Shown here in pieces: positions 8,060-16,542 of a DNA stretch of 64,000 bases. Position numbers and translations under genes: made by a program. Source of the stretch: Roseiarcus sp963833955 (lineage in GTDB: Bacteria; Pseudomonadota; Alphaproteobacteria; Rhizobiales; Beijerinckiaceae); assembly GCA_963833955.1 (NCBI GenBank), contig CAWHZY010000018.1, forward strand, positions 124,001-188,000. The letters are read 5' to 3'. Numbering within the stretch: position 1 is the stretch's first letter; each line of letters starts with the position of its first letter. The notes below the pieces were generated by a model. That model saw nothing but the letters and a program-made list of their open reading frames with translations, was not told the origin of the DNA and ran no database searches.

Positions 8060-9795
8060 GTGAAGGCCTTCGCGGCGCTCTATCGGCGGCTCGATTCCGG
8101 CACTTCGACCCGCGCCAAGCAGGCGGCGATGGTGGAATTCTTCGCCGCGGCAAAAGCCGATCCCACGCAATGGGCGAGCGCGGCCTGGACGGTCTATTTC
8201 CTGAGCGGGGGCAAGCCGCGCCAGACCGCGCCCTCGCGCCTGCTTTGGCGCCTGGCCGTCGAGGGCTCGGGCTATCCCGAATGGCTGTGCGCCGAGTGCT
8301 ACGGCGCGGTCGGCGATGTCGCCGAGATGCTGTCGCTGCTTCTGCCGGAGGCCGAGGGCGGCGAAGAGGTTTCGCTCGACGCCTGGATGCGGGAACGTCT
8401 GCTGCCGCTTCCCTCGCTGCCCGAGGAAGAGCGTTACGCGAGGCTCAGGCAATGGGTCGGCGAACTCGCGACCGACGAGCGTCTCGCCTTCTTCAAGCTC
8501 ATCACCGGCGAATTGCGCGTCGGCGTGTCGCGGCTGCAGGTGGTGAAGGCGCTGGCCGAAGTCGCGGGCGTCGACGAGGGGCACATGGCGCAGCGGCTGA
8601 TCGGCTATTCGCAGGCGCGGCGCATCCCGACGGCCGCGGATTTCGAGGCGCTGATCGGCGAAGTGCTGCAAACGGAAGCCCACGCGCTCGACGCGGGCAA
8701 ACCCTATCCGTTCTATCTCGCGCAATCGTGGAGCCGGCCGGTCGCCGACATGGGCCCGACGCTCGGGCCGCCCTCGAACTGGATCATCGAGTGGAAGTAC
8801 GACGGCATCCGCGCGCAGATGCTCAAGCGCGGCGACAACTGGCGCCTCTGGTCGCGCGGCGAAGAGCTGATTTCCGACGCCTATCCCGACCTCGAGCCGC
8901 TGGCGCGCGCGCTGCCTTCGGGCACGGCGATCGACGGCGAGCTTGTGGTGCTCGTGCCCCCCGAGCACGAATATGCGGCGGATTCGCTCGATGGCCTCGC
9001 GATCTTCGCCAGCCTGCAGCAGAGGCTCGGCCGCAAGATCGTGAGCGAAAAGACGAAGCGCGAATTGCCGGTCGCCTTCATCGCCTACGATCTGCTCGAG
9101 AGCGAGGGCCGCGACCTGCGCGGCGAGCCGCAGCATGTGCGCCGCGCCCGGCTCGAGCAGCTCGTCGATCGCCTGTTTAAGGAAGCGAAGACGCGCGGCG
9201 AGCGCCTGCCGATCCGCATCAGCCCGACCGTCTCCGCCGACACATGGGAGGAGCTCGCGGAGAAGCGGGAGCAGGCCCGCGCGCTCTTCGCGAAGGGCTG
9301 ATGCTGAAGGCGCGCGACGGCGCCTATGGCGTCGGCCGGCGCAAGGGCGGCGACCGCGCCGACGTGTGGTGGAAATGGAAGCTCGACCCGATGAGCGTCG
9401 ACGCCGTGGTGATCTACGCCGAGCGCGGGCACGGGCGCCGCTCGGGCGTCTACACCGACTACACTTTCGCCGTCTGGAGCGCGGGCGAAGAGGCTGGAAC
9501 GCGCGAGCTGGCGCCGTTCGCCAAGGCCTATTCGGGCTTGTCGGACAAGGAAATCCGCGAGATGGACGCCATCATCCGCCGCACCACGATCGAGACGTTC
9601 GGTCCGGTGCGCAGAGTGACGCCGACGCAGGTGTTCGAGCTGGGCTTCGAGGGCATCGCGCCGAGCAAGCGCCACAAGAGCGGCGTCGCCGTCCGCTTCC
9701 CCCGCATGCTGCGCTGGCGCCGCGACAAGCCGGTGGCCGAAGCCGATACGCTGGACGCGCTCAAGGCGCTGCTCATGGGGCAGGGCGGGCGGTGA
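8060..9795 (+). CDS. ATP-dependent DNA ligase (cisplatin damage response type), one frameshift
   Basis: Joins DNA nicks using ATP. It belongs to the ligase family found next to the MBL exonuclease and thought to act in crosslink and oxidative damage repair. Order: N-terminal adenylation-associated helical domain, nucleotidyltransferase domain with catalytic K246 in EWKYDGIRAQ and later SRGEELI and IDGELVV, then the OB domain with GLMLKARDGAY and WWKWKLDP. A TGA at 9299 is bypassed if one G is missing near 9290-9292 (GCGAAGGG for GCGGAAGGG). With it, the frame continues to 9795, about 578 residues, normal for the family. Start GTG 8060 is a duplicated copy of the original start. The helicase and phosphoesterase partners of this cluster are not in the window. 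Confidence 0.87.
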
Positions 9796-9799
9796 GAGG

Positions 9800-10465
9800 C
9801 TAGGCGAGCGCCGCCCTCAAGGGACGGCGGGCGGCCCATCCGGCAAAGCCGAGCCAGCCAGCGAGAAAAGTCATGAGCATCGACGTGGTGGAGGGCTCCG
9901 GCACGGCCGGCGTGGTGATGCTGGAAACCAAAGTTATCACCGGCTGAACGGATGTAAAGTACACAGGAAAACTAGAGAGCTCGACAATAACGCCGTTGGT
10001 TCCGGGGGGGTAAAAAAATTGCAAATTGGGGGAGCAGGCGGCATCGAGAGGAACGGCCGCGCCCACACAGGCCGCAAAAAACTGACCAACGGATCCGGCG
10101 ATGTCCAGGCTACTCGCTCCGCCTGTCGTGTTGTAGGAAAAAAGCGACAACTTGAAAGGAGGGTCGCCAGAATTGAGACTGATTCCCCCCGGATTCGCCG
10201 AGTCGAAGTACGTGTCGGAAAACGAAGTAAGATCGCCCAACTCGATGAGGCCGGAAGGCTCAACCGTGCCGGTGAAGCTGCCGCTCAGGATGCCCCCAAG
10301 GTCCGGCACACTGCCGCTCACTGTGCCGCCTTGAAGACCCCCGACTTGCACCCATCCTACCTGCGTGAAATCGAAAGTATCGATGGTGGCCGCGCAACTC
10401 GGGAAGGGGCCGATCGCCATCCCGATTATGCAGACCGCCGCCATCGCGGGCACGAGTTTGCGCAT
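9800..10465 (-). CDS. PEP-CTERM sorting domain protein
   Basis: An exported protein of 221 residues from ATG 10465, which follows AGGGGGG at six bases. A signal peptide (MRKLVPAMAAVCIIGMAIG, cleavage near CAA) leads a Gly/Ser/Thr-rich middle. The C-terminus has VPEPSTT, a hydrophobic helix (SMLMTFLAGWLGFAGWA) and a basic end (ARRPLR). This is the three-part PEP-CTERM signal recognised by exosortase. No exosortase is seen nearby. The upstream TTG at 10471 is in frame but poorly spaced. Confidence 0.85.
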   Translation of the reverse strand: MRKLVPAMAAVCIIGMAIGPFPSCAATIDTFDFTQVGWVQVGGLQGGTVSGSVPDLGGILSGSFTGTVEPSGLIELGDLTSFSDTYFDSANPGGISLNSGDPPFKLSLFSYNTTGGASSLDIAGSVGQFFAACVGAAVPLDAACSPNLQFFYPPGTNGVIVELSSFPVYFTSVQPVITLVSSITTPAVPEPSTTSMLMTFLAGWLGFAGWAARRPLRAALA

Positions 10466-10614
10466 GAGCAACCCCCCTGAAGTCGCTGGCGGGGCGCGCC
10501 GACAGCCGGCGTTTGCACCGTCTCAACATGCAGCATAGCTTTTACCAACCTGAAAGTATATCGGACTTTTAGCTGGACATGACGCAAATGCAGTTGGGGG
10601 CGGTCGCTGACGCG

Positions 10615-10790
10615 CGAGGCGGGCCACGCCTTACTCTCGGCCGCCGATGACGTCGCCGCCATACCGGTCGCCCTGATAATTTTCGCCGATCGACTGGCGC
10701 AGATGAGGGACATGTGCCGGTAGGGCAGGCCGGTTTCTTTCGCCCAGGCGTTGAACTGCTCCTGGATCTTCGAGAGGTCGCGCTTCGACG
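10615..10790 (-). pseudogene. Unidentified gene remnant
   Basis: On the reverse strand one frame reads RDLSKIQEQFNAWAKETGLP. About ten codons later the next frame reads HLRQSIGENYQGDRYGGDVI and stops at GGRE. The two look like one short protein with a single frameshift. The 5' end runs into a partial repeat (10794-10832), so the gene may be truncated there. The family is not recognised. The long open frame covering it (10426-10839) mixes remnant and repeat and is not a gene. Confidence 0.4.
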
Positions 10791-10793
10791 TGG

Positions 10794-10832
10794 ACGGGCG
10801 TCTCTCGACGCCCTGTGGCTCCTCGCGATGAC
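10794..10832. repeat. Partial host palindrome with half of the double-hairpin module
   Basis: GACGGGCGTCTCTCGACGCC, followed by CTGTGGCTCCTCGCGATGAC, matches the right-hand end of the composite repeat at 25591-25754, that is half of the 38-bp module joined to the end of the CATTGCGAG host palindrome. The left half is absent. Confidence 0.6.
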
Positions 10833-10939
10833 GGGTCACGCCCGGATCACCTGAAATTTGTCTTGGCCTTGTGGGTAGAAATTCCTAGCCTGCCGCCGAT
10901 CCCTCGCGCCGCGCCACGTCCCCGAACCCGGAGAGCCCC

Positions 10940-11644
10940 TTGATCCGTTTCTATTTCAATCTCGCGCCCAATCCGATGAAGATCGCGCTGATGCTCGAGG
11001 AGCTTGGCCAGCCGTATGAGGCGGTTCCGGTCGACACGGCCAAGGGCGAGCAGCACGCAGACGCCTTTCGCGCCATCAATCCGAACGGCAAGGTGCCGGC
11101 GATCGTCGATACTGACGGGCCGGGCGGGCGGGAGGCGCGGGTGTTCGATTCGAGCGCCATCCTGCTCTATCTCGGCGAAAAGACGGGGCGCTTCATCGGA
11201 ACTCCAGCGGATCGACCGGAGCTTTTGTCGTGGCTCTTCTTCATCGCCACCGGAATTGGCCCGTTTTCGGGTCAGGCGGTGCATTTCCAGCACGCCACGC
11301 CGGAAAAGATTCCCTACGCCGTGAACCGCTACCGGCGCGAGATCGAGCGCCATTATCGGGTCCTGGACAAGCATCTGGCCGGCCGGGACTTCATCGTCGG
11401 CGACTATACAATCGCGGACATGTCGGTCTGGGGCTGGCTGACGCGGGCCTCGCGCGTGCTTCCCGGCGCAGATGACCCCCTCGCGGCGTTCCCGAATCTC
11501 AAACGCCTCTTCGAGACGGTCGACGCCCGTCCGGCGGCGGTGCGGGCGAGAGCGATCGGGAAAGAGCATCGCTTCAAGACGGAGGTCGACGAAGACACGA
11601 AGCGGGCGATGTTCCCGTCGAACTACCCGGAGATCGCGATGTGA
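10940..11644 (+). CDS. Glutathione S-transferase family protein
   Basis: A 234-residue GST with an N-terminal thioredoxin-like domain. The GSH-contacting segments are GKVPAIVD and DSSAILLYLGEK, and the helical C-terminal domain contains GDYTIADMSVWGW, the usual N-capping box (TIAD). The start (MIRFYFNLAPNPMK) is reached from an RBS-like GAGAG. It resembles the Nu/YfcG-like bacterial GSTs, which use GSH or its disulfide in redox or conjugation reactions in the cytoplasm. The substrate cannot be told. It converges with the GDPD gene with almost no gap. Confidence 0.9.
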   Translation: MIRFYFNLAPNPMKIALMLEELGQPYEAVPVDTAKGEQHADAFRAINPNGKVPAIVDTDGPGGREARVFDSSAILLYLGEKTGRFIGTPADRPELLSWLFFIATGIGPFSGQAVHFQHATPEKIPYAVNRYRREIERHYRVLDKHLAGRDFIVGDYTIADMSVWGWLTRASRVLPGADDPLAAFPNLKRLFETVDARPAAVRARAIGKEHRFKTEVDEDTKRAMFPSNYPEIAM

Positions 11645-11646
11645 AC

Positions 11647-12465
11647 TCAGTAGATGAGCGTTCCGAGGTAGCTGAACGGCCGCCAGGATCGGTGCGCCTC
11701 GGGGTCGCCGTCGAACACGATCTGATCCGCCCATTTGTGCGCGGCCTCCCGCTGCCCGGCGGTCTTCACGGTCCAGACCATGACCGGCGCGTCGAGAAAT
11801 TGCTTGACCAGGAACGGGATCTTGTGGGGCAGGTCGTCGACGTTGAAGGACAGGAAATCGGGGCGGGCGCGGTCGTAATGGTCGAAATCCGCCCAGTCCC
11901 GCTTCTGCTCGGCGCTGAGAAAATCCCAGTAGGGATCGTCATAAGACGCCTGGGCGAGGAGGCCGATCGGGCAGGGTCCGGGGCGCGCGTGCGGGCGGCG
12001 CAGCCGCAGATAGGCGGCGAGATCGGGGTCGAAGCTTTTGAACGCGAGCGGGCCGTCGTAGGTCGCGGCGAGGGCGGCGGCGCGGTCGGCGATGCGCCAG
12101 TCGCCGTCGAAGCCGCTCTTGAGCTCGCAGATGATCGGCGTCCGGCCGGCGACCGTCGCCAGAAAGGCCGCGAAGGCCGGAGGCGGCTCGCCTGAGCCCT
12201 TGATGCGGAGCTTCGCGATTTCCGCCGCGCTCAAGGCGGAAAGGGGTCCCGTCGCCTCCGTCAGGCGATCGAGCGTTTCGTCATGAAAAACAATGGCTTC
12301 GCCGTCGGCGCTCAACTGGATGTCGCATTCGATGGCGAAGCCCCCGGCGATCGCCGCTTCCGCCGCGCGGAGCGTGTTTTCGATCACGCCGCTCGCGCTG
12401 TCATGCAGACCGCGATGGGCGATCGGACGCTCGACAAGCCAGGAGGGCGCGTTGACCGGCGTCAA
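11647..12465 (-). CDS. Glycerophosphodiester phosphodiesterase
   Basis: Hydrolyses glycerophosphodiesters to glycerol 3-phosphate and an alcohol. The 272-residue TIM-barrel protein shows the GDPD signature: H17-R18-G19 (PIAHRGLH), ENTLRA, E47 and D49 (IECDIQLSADG) and H61 (VFHDETLDR), metal and catalytic residues of the family. No signal peptide is visible, so it is probably cytoplasmic. The TTG start overlaps the stop of the upstream RidA gene (TTGA at 12462-12465), so the two are translationally coupled. Confidence 0.92.
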   Translation of the reverse strand: MTPVNAPSWLVERPIAHRGLHDSASGVIENTLRAAEAAIAGGFAIECDIQLSADGEAIVFHDETLDRLTEATGPLSALSAAEIAKLRIKGSGEPPPAFAAFLATVAGRTPIICELKSGFDGDWRIADRAAALAATYDGPLAFKSFDPDLAAYLRLRRPHARPGPCPIGLLAQASYDDPYWDFLSAEQKRDWADFDHYDRARPDFLSFNVDDLPHKIPFLVKQFLDAPVMVWTVKTAGQREAAHKWADQIVFDGDPEAHRSWRPFSYLGTLIY

Positions 12466-12935
12466 GCCTCGATCTCGAACACCGCTTCGACCTCGGCCAG
12501 CGCATCCAGGGGCAGATGCGCGACGCCGACCGTGGTTCGGGCATGACGGCCCTTGTCTCCGAACAGTTCGGCGACGAAATTCGACGCGCCGTTCATCGCC
12601 TGGGGCAGGGCGTCGAAGCTCGACTCGACGTTGAAGAAGCCGCCGAGCCGGACGACCTGCTTCACCTTGTCGAGATCGCCGAGCGCCGCATGCGCCTGGG
12701 CGAGCACGTTGATGACGCAGAGCCTGGCCGCGTCGCGGGCGGCATCGACCTCGGAATTGGCCGAGAGCTTGCCCTGGCAGCGCTCACTGAGCTTTCCGTC
12801 TTCTCCAAATGGCAGCTGGCCTGAGACGAACAGGAGCGAGCCGGCGCGGACGGAAGGGACATAGTTTGCGACCGGCGCCGCGGGTTTGGGCAAAACGACG
12901 CCCATCTCTTTCAGACGCTTGGCGATTTTGCTCAT
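12462..12935 (-). CDS. RidA/YjgF family protein
   Basis: A 157-residue RidA-superfamily protein, longer than classical RidA by an N-terminal extension (MSKIAKRLKEMGVVLPKPAA). It contains LLFVSGQLPF and QAHAALGDLDKVKQVVRLGG, and ends HARTTVGVAHLPLDALAEVE. Classical members deaminate reactive enamines made by PLP enzymes. The usual catalytic Arg is matched by the R of HARTTVG. It is the first gene of a coupled pair with GDPD. Confidence 0.88.
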   Translation of the reverse strand: MSKIAKRLKEMGVVLPKPAAPVANYVPSVRAGSLLFVSGQLPFGEDGKLSERCQGKLSANSEVDAARDAARLCVINVLAQAHAALGDLDKVKQVVRLGGFFNVESSFDALPQAMNGASNFVAELFGDKGRHARTTVGVAHLPLDALAEVEAVFEIEA

Positions 12936-13124
12936 GGCGGCGCGGAACTCCTCGGCTTGGCCTCCGGTCGCGCCAGGGCGAAGCTGTCGATGGACGGCCC
13001 TCGCCTATGTCGCCTTTCCCGTGAAGGCAAGCTTGTTTTTGCCTTGTTGGGCGCTTAGGTTTGGGCCAAAGAGAGGATGCGCTGGCGGCTCCACGACCGG
13101 GCGGCGCGCAATGGGATGACGGCC

Positions 13125-13358
13125 ATGGGTAGCTTTAGCATTTGGCATTGGATGTTGTTCGGCGCGGTCGCGCTGCTGTTGTTCGGCGGCAAGGGCAAGA
13201 TTTCCGACCTCATGGGCGATGTCGCCAAGGGCGTGAAATCGTTCAAGAAGGGTCTGGCCGACGACGACGATGAGCCGACCCCCGCGTCCAATGTCACGCC
13301 CCGGCCGCTCGAGAGCCGGGTCAGCGTCGACGCGAACGACGTTCACAAGGTCAGCTGA
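13125..13358 (+). CDS. tatA: Sec-independent translocase protein TatA
   Basis: A 77-residue protein with a short N-terminal membrane helix (IWHWMLFGAVALLLFGGKGKI), the hinge and amphipathic helix (ISDLMGDVAKGVKSFKKGL) and a charged tail. The FGxGKI/FKKG pattern is diagnostic. The ATG at 13125 is chosen over upstream codons in the open frame because it gives the standard TatA N-terminus. TatA forms the pore-like oligomer for folded protein export. It is first of tatABC. Confidence 0.93.
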   Translation: MGSFSIWHWMLFGAVALLLFGGKGKISDLMGDVAKGVKSFKKGLADDDDEPTPASNVTPRPLESRVSVDANDVHKVS

Positions 13359-13436
13359 CCTCCCTCAAGCGACACGTCCGCCGACAGGAATGGCGGCGGC
13401 CCATGTTGACGCCGGTGGGAGCCCGCCCTTTTAACC

Positions 13437-13946
13437 ATGTTCGATCTTGACATCAGCAAGATGATCATTGTCGGGATCGTCGCCTTGGCGGTGATCCCGC
13501 CCAAGGATCTGCCGCGCGTGATGCGCACCGTCGGGCAGACGATCGGCAAGATGCGGCGGATGGCGTCCGAGTTTCAGGGCCAGTTCATGGAAGCGATGCG
13601 CGAGGTCGAGCGCGAGGCCGACCTCGACAGCGTGAAGAAGGAATTCCAGGCGATCAGCGACCAGGCGAAGATCGACACCAGTTTCGATCCCGTGGGCATG
13701 GTGCGCGACGACGTGACGAAGGCCGGCACGACCTCCGCCAGCGTCTCCGAAGCCGTTGCCGCCGATGCGGCCGCCCCCGAGACTGGCAAGCCCGAGATCG
13801 ACAAGCCCGAGATCCCCGAGATCGACAAGCCCGAGATCGACAAGCCGGAGGTTGCTCTGAGCGCTCCAGAGCCCGCCGCGGCGGCCGCTCCGGTTGACAA
13901 GGAGGCAGAGCCCGAGCCGTCCGCGCAGAGAAGCGCGGCGGAATGA
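13437..13946 (+). CDS. tatB: Sec-independent translocase protein TatB
   Basis: A 169-residue TatB. The N-terminal helix (MFDLDISKMIIVGIVALAVI) is followed by PPKDLPRVMRTVGQTIGKMR, the conserved TatB amphipathic helix. It forms the twin-arginine receptor complex with TatC. The C-terminal tail is low complexity and contains a DNA-level repeat of GACAAGCCCGAGATC (13789-13853), giving four DKPE-type units, then an Ala/Glu-rich end. The stop overlaps the tatC start (ATGA), so translation is coupled. Confidence 0.93.
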   Translation: MFDLDISKMIIVGIVALAVIPPKDLPRVMRTVGQTIGKMRRMASEFQGQFMEAMREVEREADLDSVKKEFQAISDQAKIDTSFDPVGMVRDDVTKAGTTSASVSEAVAADAAAPETGKPEIDKPEIPEIDKPEIDKPEVALSAPEPAAAAAPVDKEAEPEPSAQRSAAE

Positions 13947-14737
13947 GCCAAGAGGACATCGACGCCACCAAGGCGCCGTTGATGGACCATCTGATCGAGC
14001 TCCGGGCTCGCATTATCAGGTCCCTCTACGCCTTCCTGGCCGCCTTTATCGTCTGCTTCTACTTTTCCCGCACGATCTACAATGTGCTGACCTACCCTTA
14101 CGTCAGGGTGGTGGGCGCGGAAAAGGCGACGCTGATCGCGACCCATTTCCTCGAGCAGTTCTACACCAACATCCGGCTCAGCATGTTCGGGGCGGCGGTG
14201 ATCGCCTTTCCGGTCATCGCCGTTCAGATCTACAAGTTTATCGCGCCTGGCCTCTACCGCAACGAGCGGCAGGCCTTTCGACCCTATCTGATCGCGACCC
14301 CGTTCTTCTTCCTGTTCGGCGCGCTGCTCGTCTATTTCGTCGTGATGCCGCTCCTGATCCGCTTTTCGGTGTCGCTGCAGCAGGTCAATGTTCCGGGCGA
14401 GGCGACGATCGAGCTTCTGCCCAAGGTGAGCGAATATCTGTCGCTGATCATGACGCTCATCTTCGCCTTCGGCATCGCCTTCCAGCTGCCTGTCATCCTG
14501 ACCCTGCTCGGCCATGTCGGCATCGTCGACTCCGCCTATCTCGTGCGGATGCGGCGCTATGCGATCGTGGCGGTGGTCGGGATTGCGGCCATCCTCACCC
14601 CGCCCGACCTCATCAGCATGAGCTCCCTCGCCCTGCCGATGATCCTGCTCTACGAGGGCTCGGTGATCGCGGTTAAGATGGTCGAGAAGCGGCGGGCGCA
14701 GGCGCAGCAGCGCGCGGCGAACAGCCCCGCGACTTAG
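13943..14737 (+). CDS. tatC: Sec-independent translocase protein TatC
   Basis: A 264-residue six-helix membrane protein that binds twin-arginine signal peptides. The N-terminus has the conserved APLMDHLIELRARII, and the first periplasmic loop and later helices follow the family (VIAFPVIAVQIYKFIAPGLY, FLFGALLVYF, LTPPDLISM). Its ATG lies inside the tatB stop region (4-bp overlap). It is the last gene of tatABC, followed by a repeat fragment. Confidence 0.96.
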   Translation: MSQEDIDATKAPLMDHLIELRARIIRSLYAFLAAFIVCFYFSRTIYNVLTYPYVRVVGAEKATLIATHFLEQFYTNIRLSMFGAAVIAFPVIAVQIYKFIAPGLYRNERQAFRPYLIATPFFFLFGALLVYFVVMPLLIRFSVSLQQVNVPGEATIELLPKVSEYLSLIMTLIFAFGIAFQLPVILTLLGHVGIVDSAYLVRMRRYAIVAVVGIAAILTPPDLISMSSLALPMILLYEGSVIAVKMVEKRRAQAQQRAANSPAT

Positions 14738-14775
14738 GGCGCACCCCTGTCAGGTCGGGTAGAGCGAGGGCAGGT

Positions 14776-14846
14776 AACGGCTTGGGGCGCGCATTCGCGC
14801 TTCGGCCATAAGGCGATGATCGGTTCCGATCATCGAGTTCTTGGTA
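14776..14846. repeat. TACCAA/TTGGTA palindromic element, right part only
   Basis: Matches the 3' two thirds of the ~115-bp element: AACGGCTTGGGGCGCGCATT, the GCGCATTCGCGC hairpin, GGCCATAAGGCG, the GATGATCGGTTCCGATCATC hairpin and a TTGGTA end. The left third is missing. It lies just after tatC and may act as a transcript end. Confidence 0.75.
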
Positions 14847-14862
14847 AAGCGCCGAGGAGGGA

Positions 14863-16245
14863 TCAGCTTTTTTCCAACAACGCCAGCACGGCGCCGGCGG
14901 TTGAAAACAGCGCCGCGTCGGCGTCGGCGAAGCCGAGCAGCTGAAGACCGAGCGGAAGGCCGCCGTCCTCAAGGACGGGAAGCGTGATTGCCGGGACGCC
15001 AAGCATCGAGCCTGGAATCACGAACGCCGGATCTCCGGTCGATGCCAGGCCGACGGGCGCCGCGCCCGGCGCCGACAAGGTGAGGCAGGCGTCGAATTCC
15101 TCCATCAGCGCTTGATGGACGGCGCGCCGCCTTGCGCGCTCCTCGATGGCGCCGCGATACTCGTCAAGGGTCATCGCCTCGGCCCGCGCGGCGAGTTCGA
15201 GGATCGGCGGACTGAGTTTGCTCGGGTCTCGCGCGCGGTAAGTGTTGAGCGGCCAACGGGACTCCCAGGCGATGATGGCGTGAGAGAGTTCGCGTGCGTC
15301 GTGGATCGCATCCTCGACCGCGGCGACCTTTTTGCTTTCACGGCGCGATACGAGCGTGACGCCGGCCGACCTGAGTTTCGCGGAGGCTTCCCCAAGCGCT
15401 TCCTTCGCGGCGCCAGTCGCCACCGCCCAGCCGTCGGTTTCCAGAACCGCAAGCCGGCGCGGCTTGGACGGCGCGGGGCAGGTCGGCGGGCCGTAGAGGC
15501 CTGGAAAGCCGGGGTCGCCGCCGGCGCGCCGGGAGATCTCGTAGGCGGCTTGCCATGCCTCCGGCAGGCTCGCGGCGATCGGCCCGTGCGTGCTCTGGGA
15601 AAGGGCGTCGTGGCTGCCGCCCCGATTGATCGCGCCGACTGTCGGCTTGAAGCCGAAGCAGCCGCAGAAACTCGCCGGCCGCAATATCGAACCGAACACC
15701 TGGGTGCCGATCCCGACGCTGATCGCCCCGACTGCTACGCCTGCGGCCGAGCCGCTGCTCGAGCCGCCGGGCGTGCGCGTCAGGTCCCACGGGTTGCGCG
15801 TGGCGCGCGGCTGCATCCAGGCGAATTCGGTCGTCACCGTCTTGCCGACGATGACCGCCCCGGCCTCGCGCAAAGCCGCTACGCTCGCGCCGTCGCGCTC
15901 GCTGTGGTGGCCCGCGAACAAAGGCGAGCCGTGCTCCGTGGGCATGTCGATGGTTTCGATGATGTCCTTGATTCCGATCGGCATGCCGTCGATCGGCGAA
16001 AGCGGCTTCCCGGCGCGCCAGCGGTTCGTGGAGCGATCCGCCGCGGACCTCGCAGCGGCGAGGTTGAGCGTGACGAACGCGCCGATCTTGGGCTCCCACG
16101 CTTCGAGATGGACGATGCAGCGCTCGAGAAAGTCGCGGGCCGAGTCTTTCCCGCTGACGAAATCGGCCGTCGCCGGAAGAAACGGCTGCATGTGTGGCTT
16201 CGTCACGTTGGGCCCGTTCATGGGTTCGCTTCTGTTGCTCTGCAT
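14863..16245 (-). CDS. Amidase signature family protein
   Basis: A 460-residue amidase of the Ser-cisSer-Lys class. The Lys motif is PIGIKDII, the glycine/serine-rich block is TPGGSSSGSAAGVAVG, which holds the cis-Ser, and the nucleophile Ser is in GTQVFGSILRPASFCG. It hydrolyses amides, but the substrate cannot be inferred. The VF pair just before the nucleophile replaces the usual TG/GG found there. Start uncertain: ATG 16245 gives MQSNRSEP, ATG 16221 gives MNGPNVTK, and neither has a strong RBS. No subunits of a tRNA amidotransferase are nearby. Confidence 0.88.
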   Translation of the reverse strand: MQSNRSEPMNGPNVTKPHMQPFLPATADFVSGKDSARDFLERCIVHLEAWEPKIGAFVTLNLAAARSAADRSTNRWRAGKPLSPIDGMPIGIKDIIETIDMPTEHGSPLFAGHHSERDGASVAALREAGAVIVGKTVTTEFAWMQPRATRNPWDLTRTPGGSSSGSAAGVAVGAISVGIGTQVFGSILRPASFCGCFGFKPTVGAINRGGSHDALSQSTHGPIAASLPEAWQAAYEISRRAGGDPGFPGLYGPPTCPAPSKPRRLAVLETDGWAVATGAAKEALGEASAKLRSAGVTLVSRRESKKVAAVEDAIHDARELSHAIIAWESRWPLNTYRARDPSKLSPPILELAARAEAMTLDEYRGAIEERARRRAVHQALMEEFDACLTLSAPGAAPVGLASTGDPAFVIPGSMLGVPAITLPVLEDGGLPLGLQLLGFADADAALFSTAGAVLALLEKS

Positions 16246-16298
16246 TGCGTCCGATCTCGGCTTCGCTTGGCGTCGGTATAGCGCGGTCCAACGGGGCC

Positions 16299-16387
16299 GT
16301 CATCGCGAGCGAAGCGAAGCGATCCAGGGGGCCGTAGGGCGCACGACGTTCCCTGGATTGCTTCGTCGCTACGCTCCTCGCAATGAC
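16299..16387. repeat. CATTGCGAG-type palindromic repeat
   Basis: A long imperfect palindrome: GTCATCGCGAGCGAAGCGAA at the left and its inverse CTTCGTCGCTACGCTCCTCG ... CAATGAC at the right, with AATCCAGG/CCTGGAT inner arms. The same family occurs at 25591-25754, 36870-36985 and 44946-45033. Confidence 0.8.
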
Positions 16388-16416
16388 GATCGCGGTTCAG
16401 GTGAATTGCCTTGCTC

Positions 16417-16532
16417 ATCCCTCATTCTGAGGGCCGCGCAAAAGCGCGGCGTCTCGAAGAATGCTCCGGTCAAGCACCGCTGTCGGGGGCGTCCTTCGAG
16501 ACGCGCCTTCGGCGCTCCTCGGGACGAGGTCG
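16417..16532. repeat. CTCATTCTGAGG/CGTCTCGAAG interspersed palindrome
   Basis: Begins CTCATTCTGAGGGCCGCGCA and contains inverted arms GCGGCGTCTCGAAGAATG and GTCCTTCGAGACGCGCC, ending CTCCTCGGGACGAGG. It is a second palindromic repeat family directly next to the CATTGCGAG element, together filling the gap between the amidase and the P-type ATPase. Confidence 0.65.
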
Positions 16533-16542
16533 GAGATTGGGC

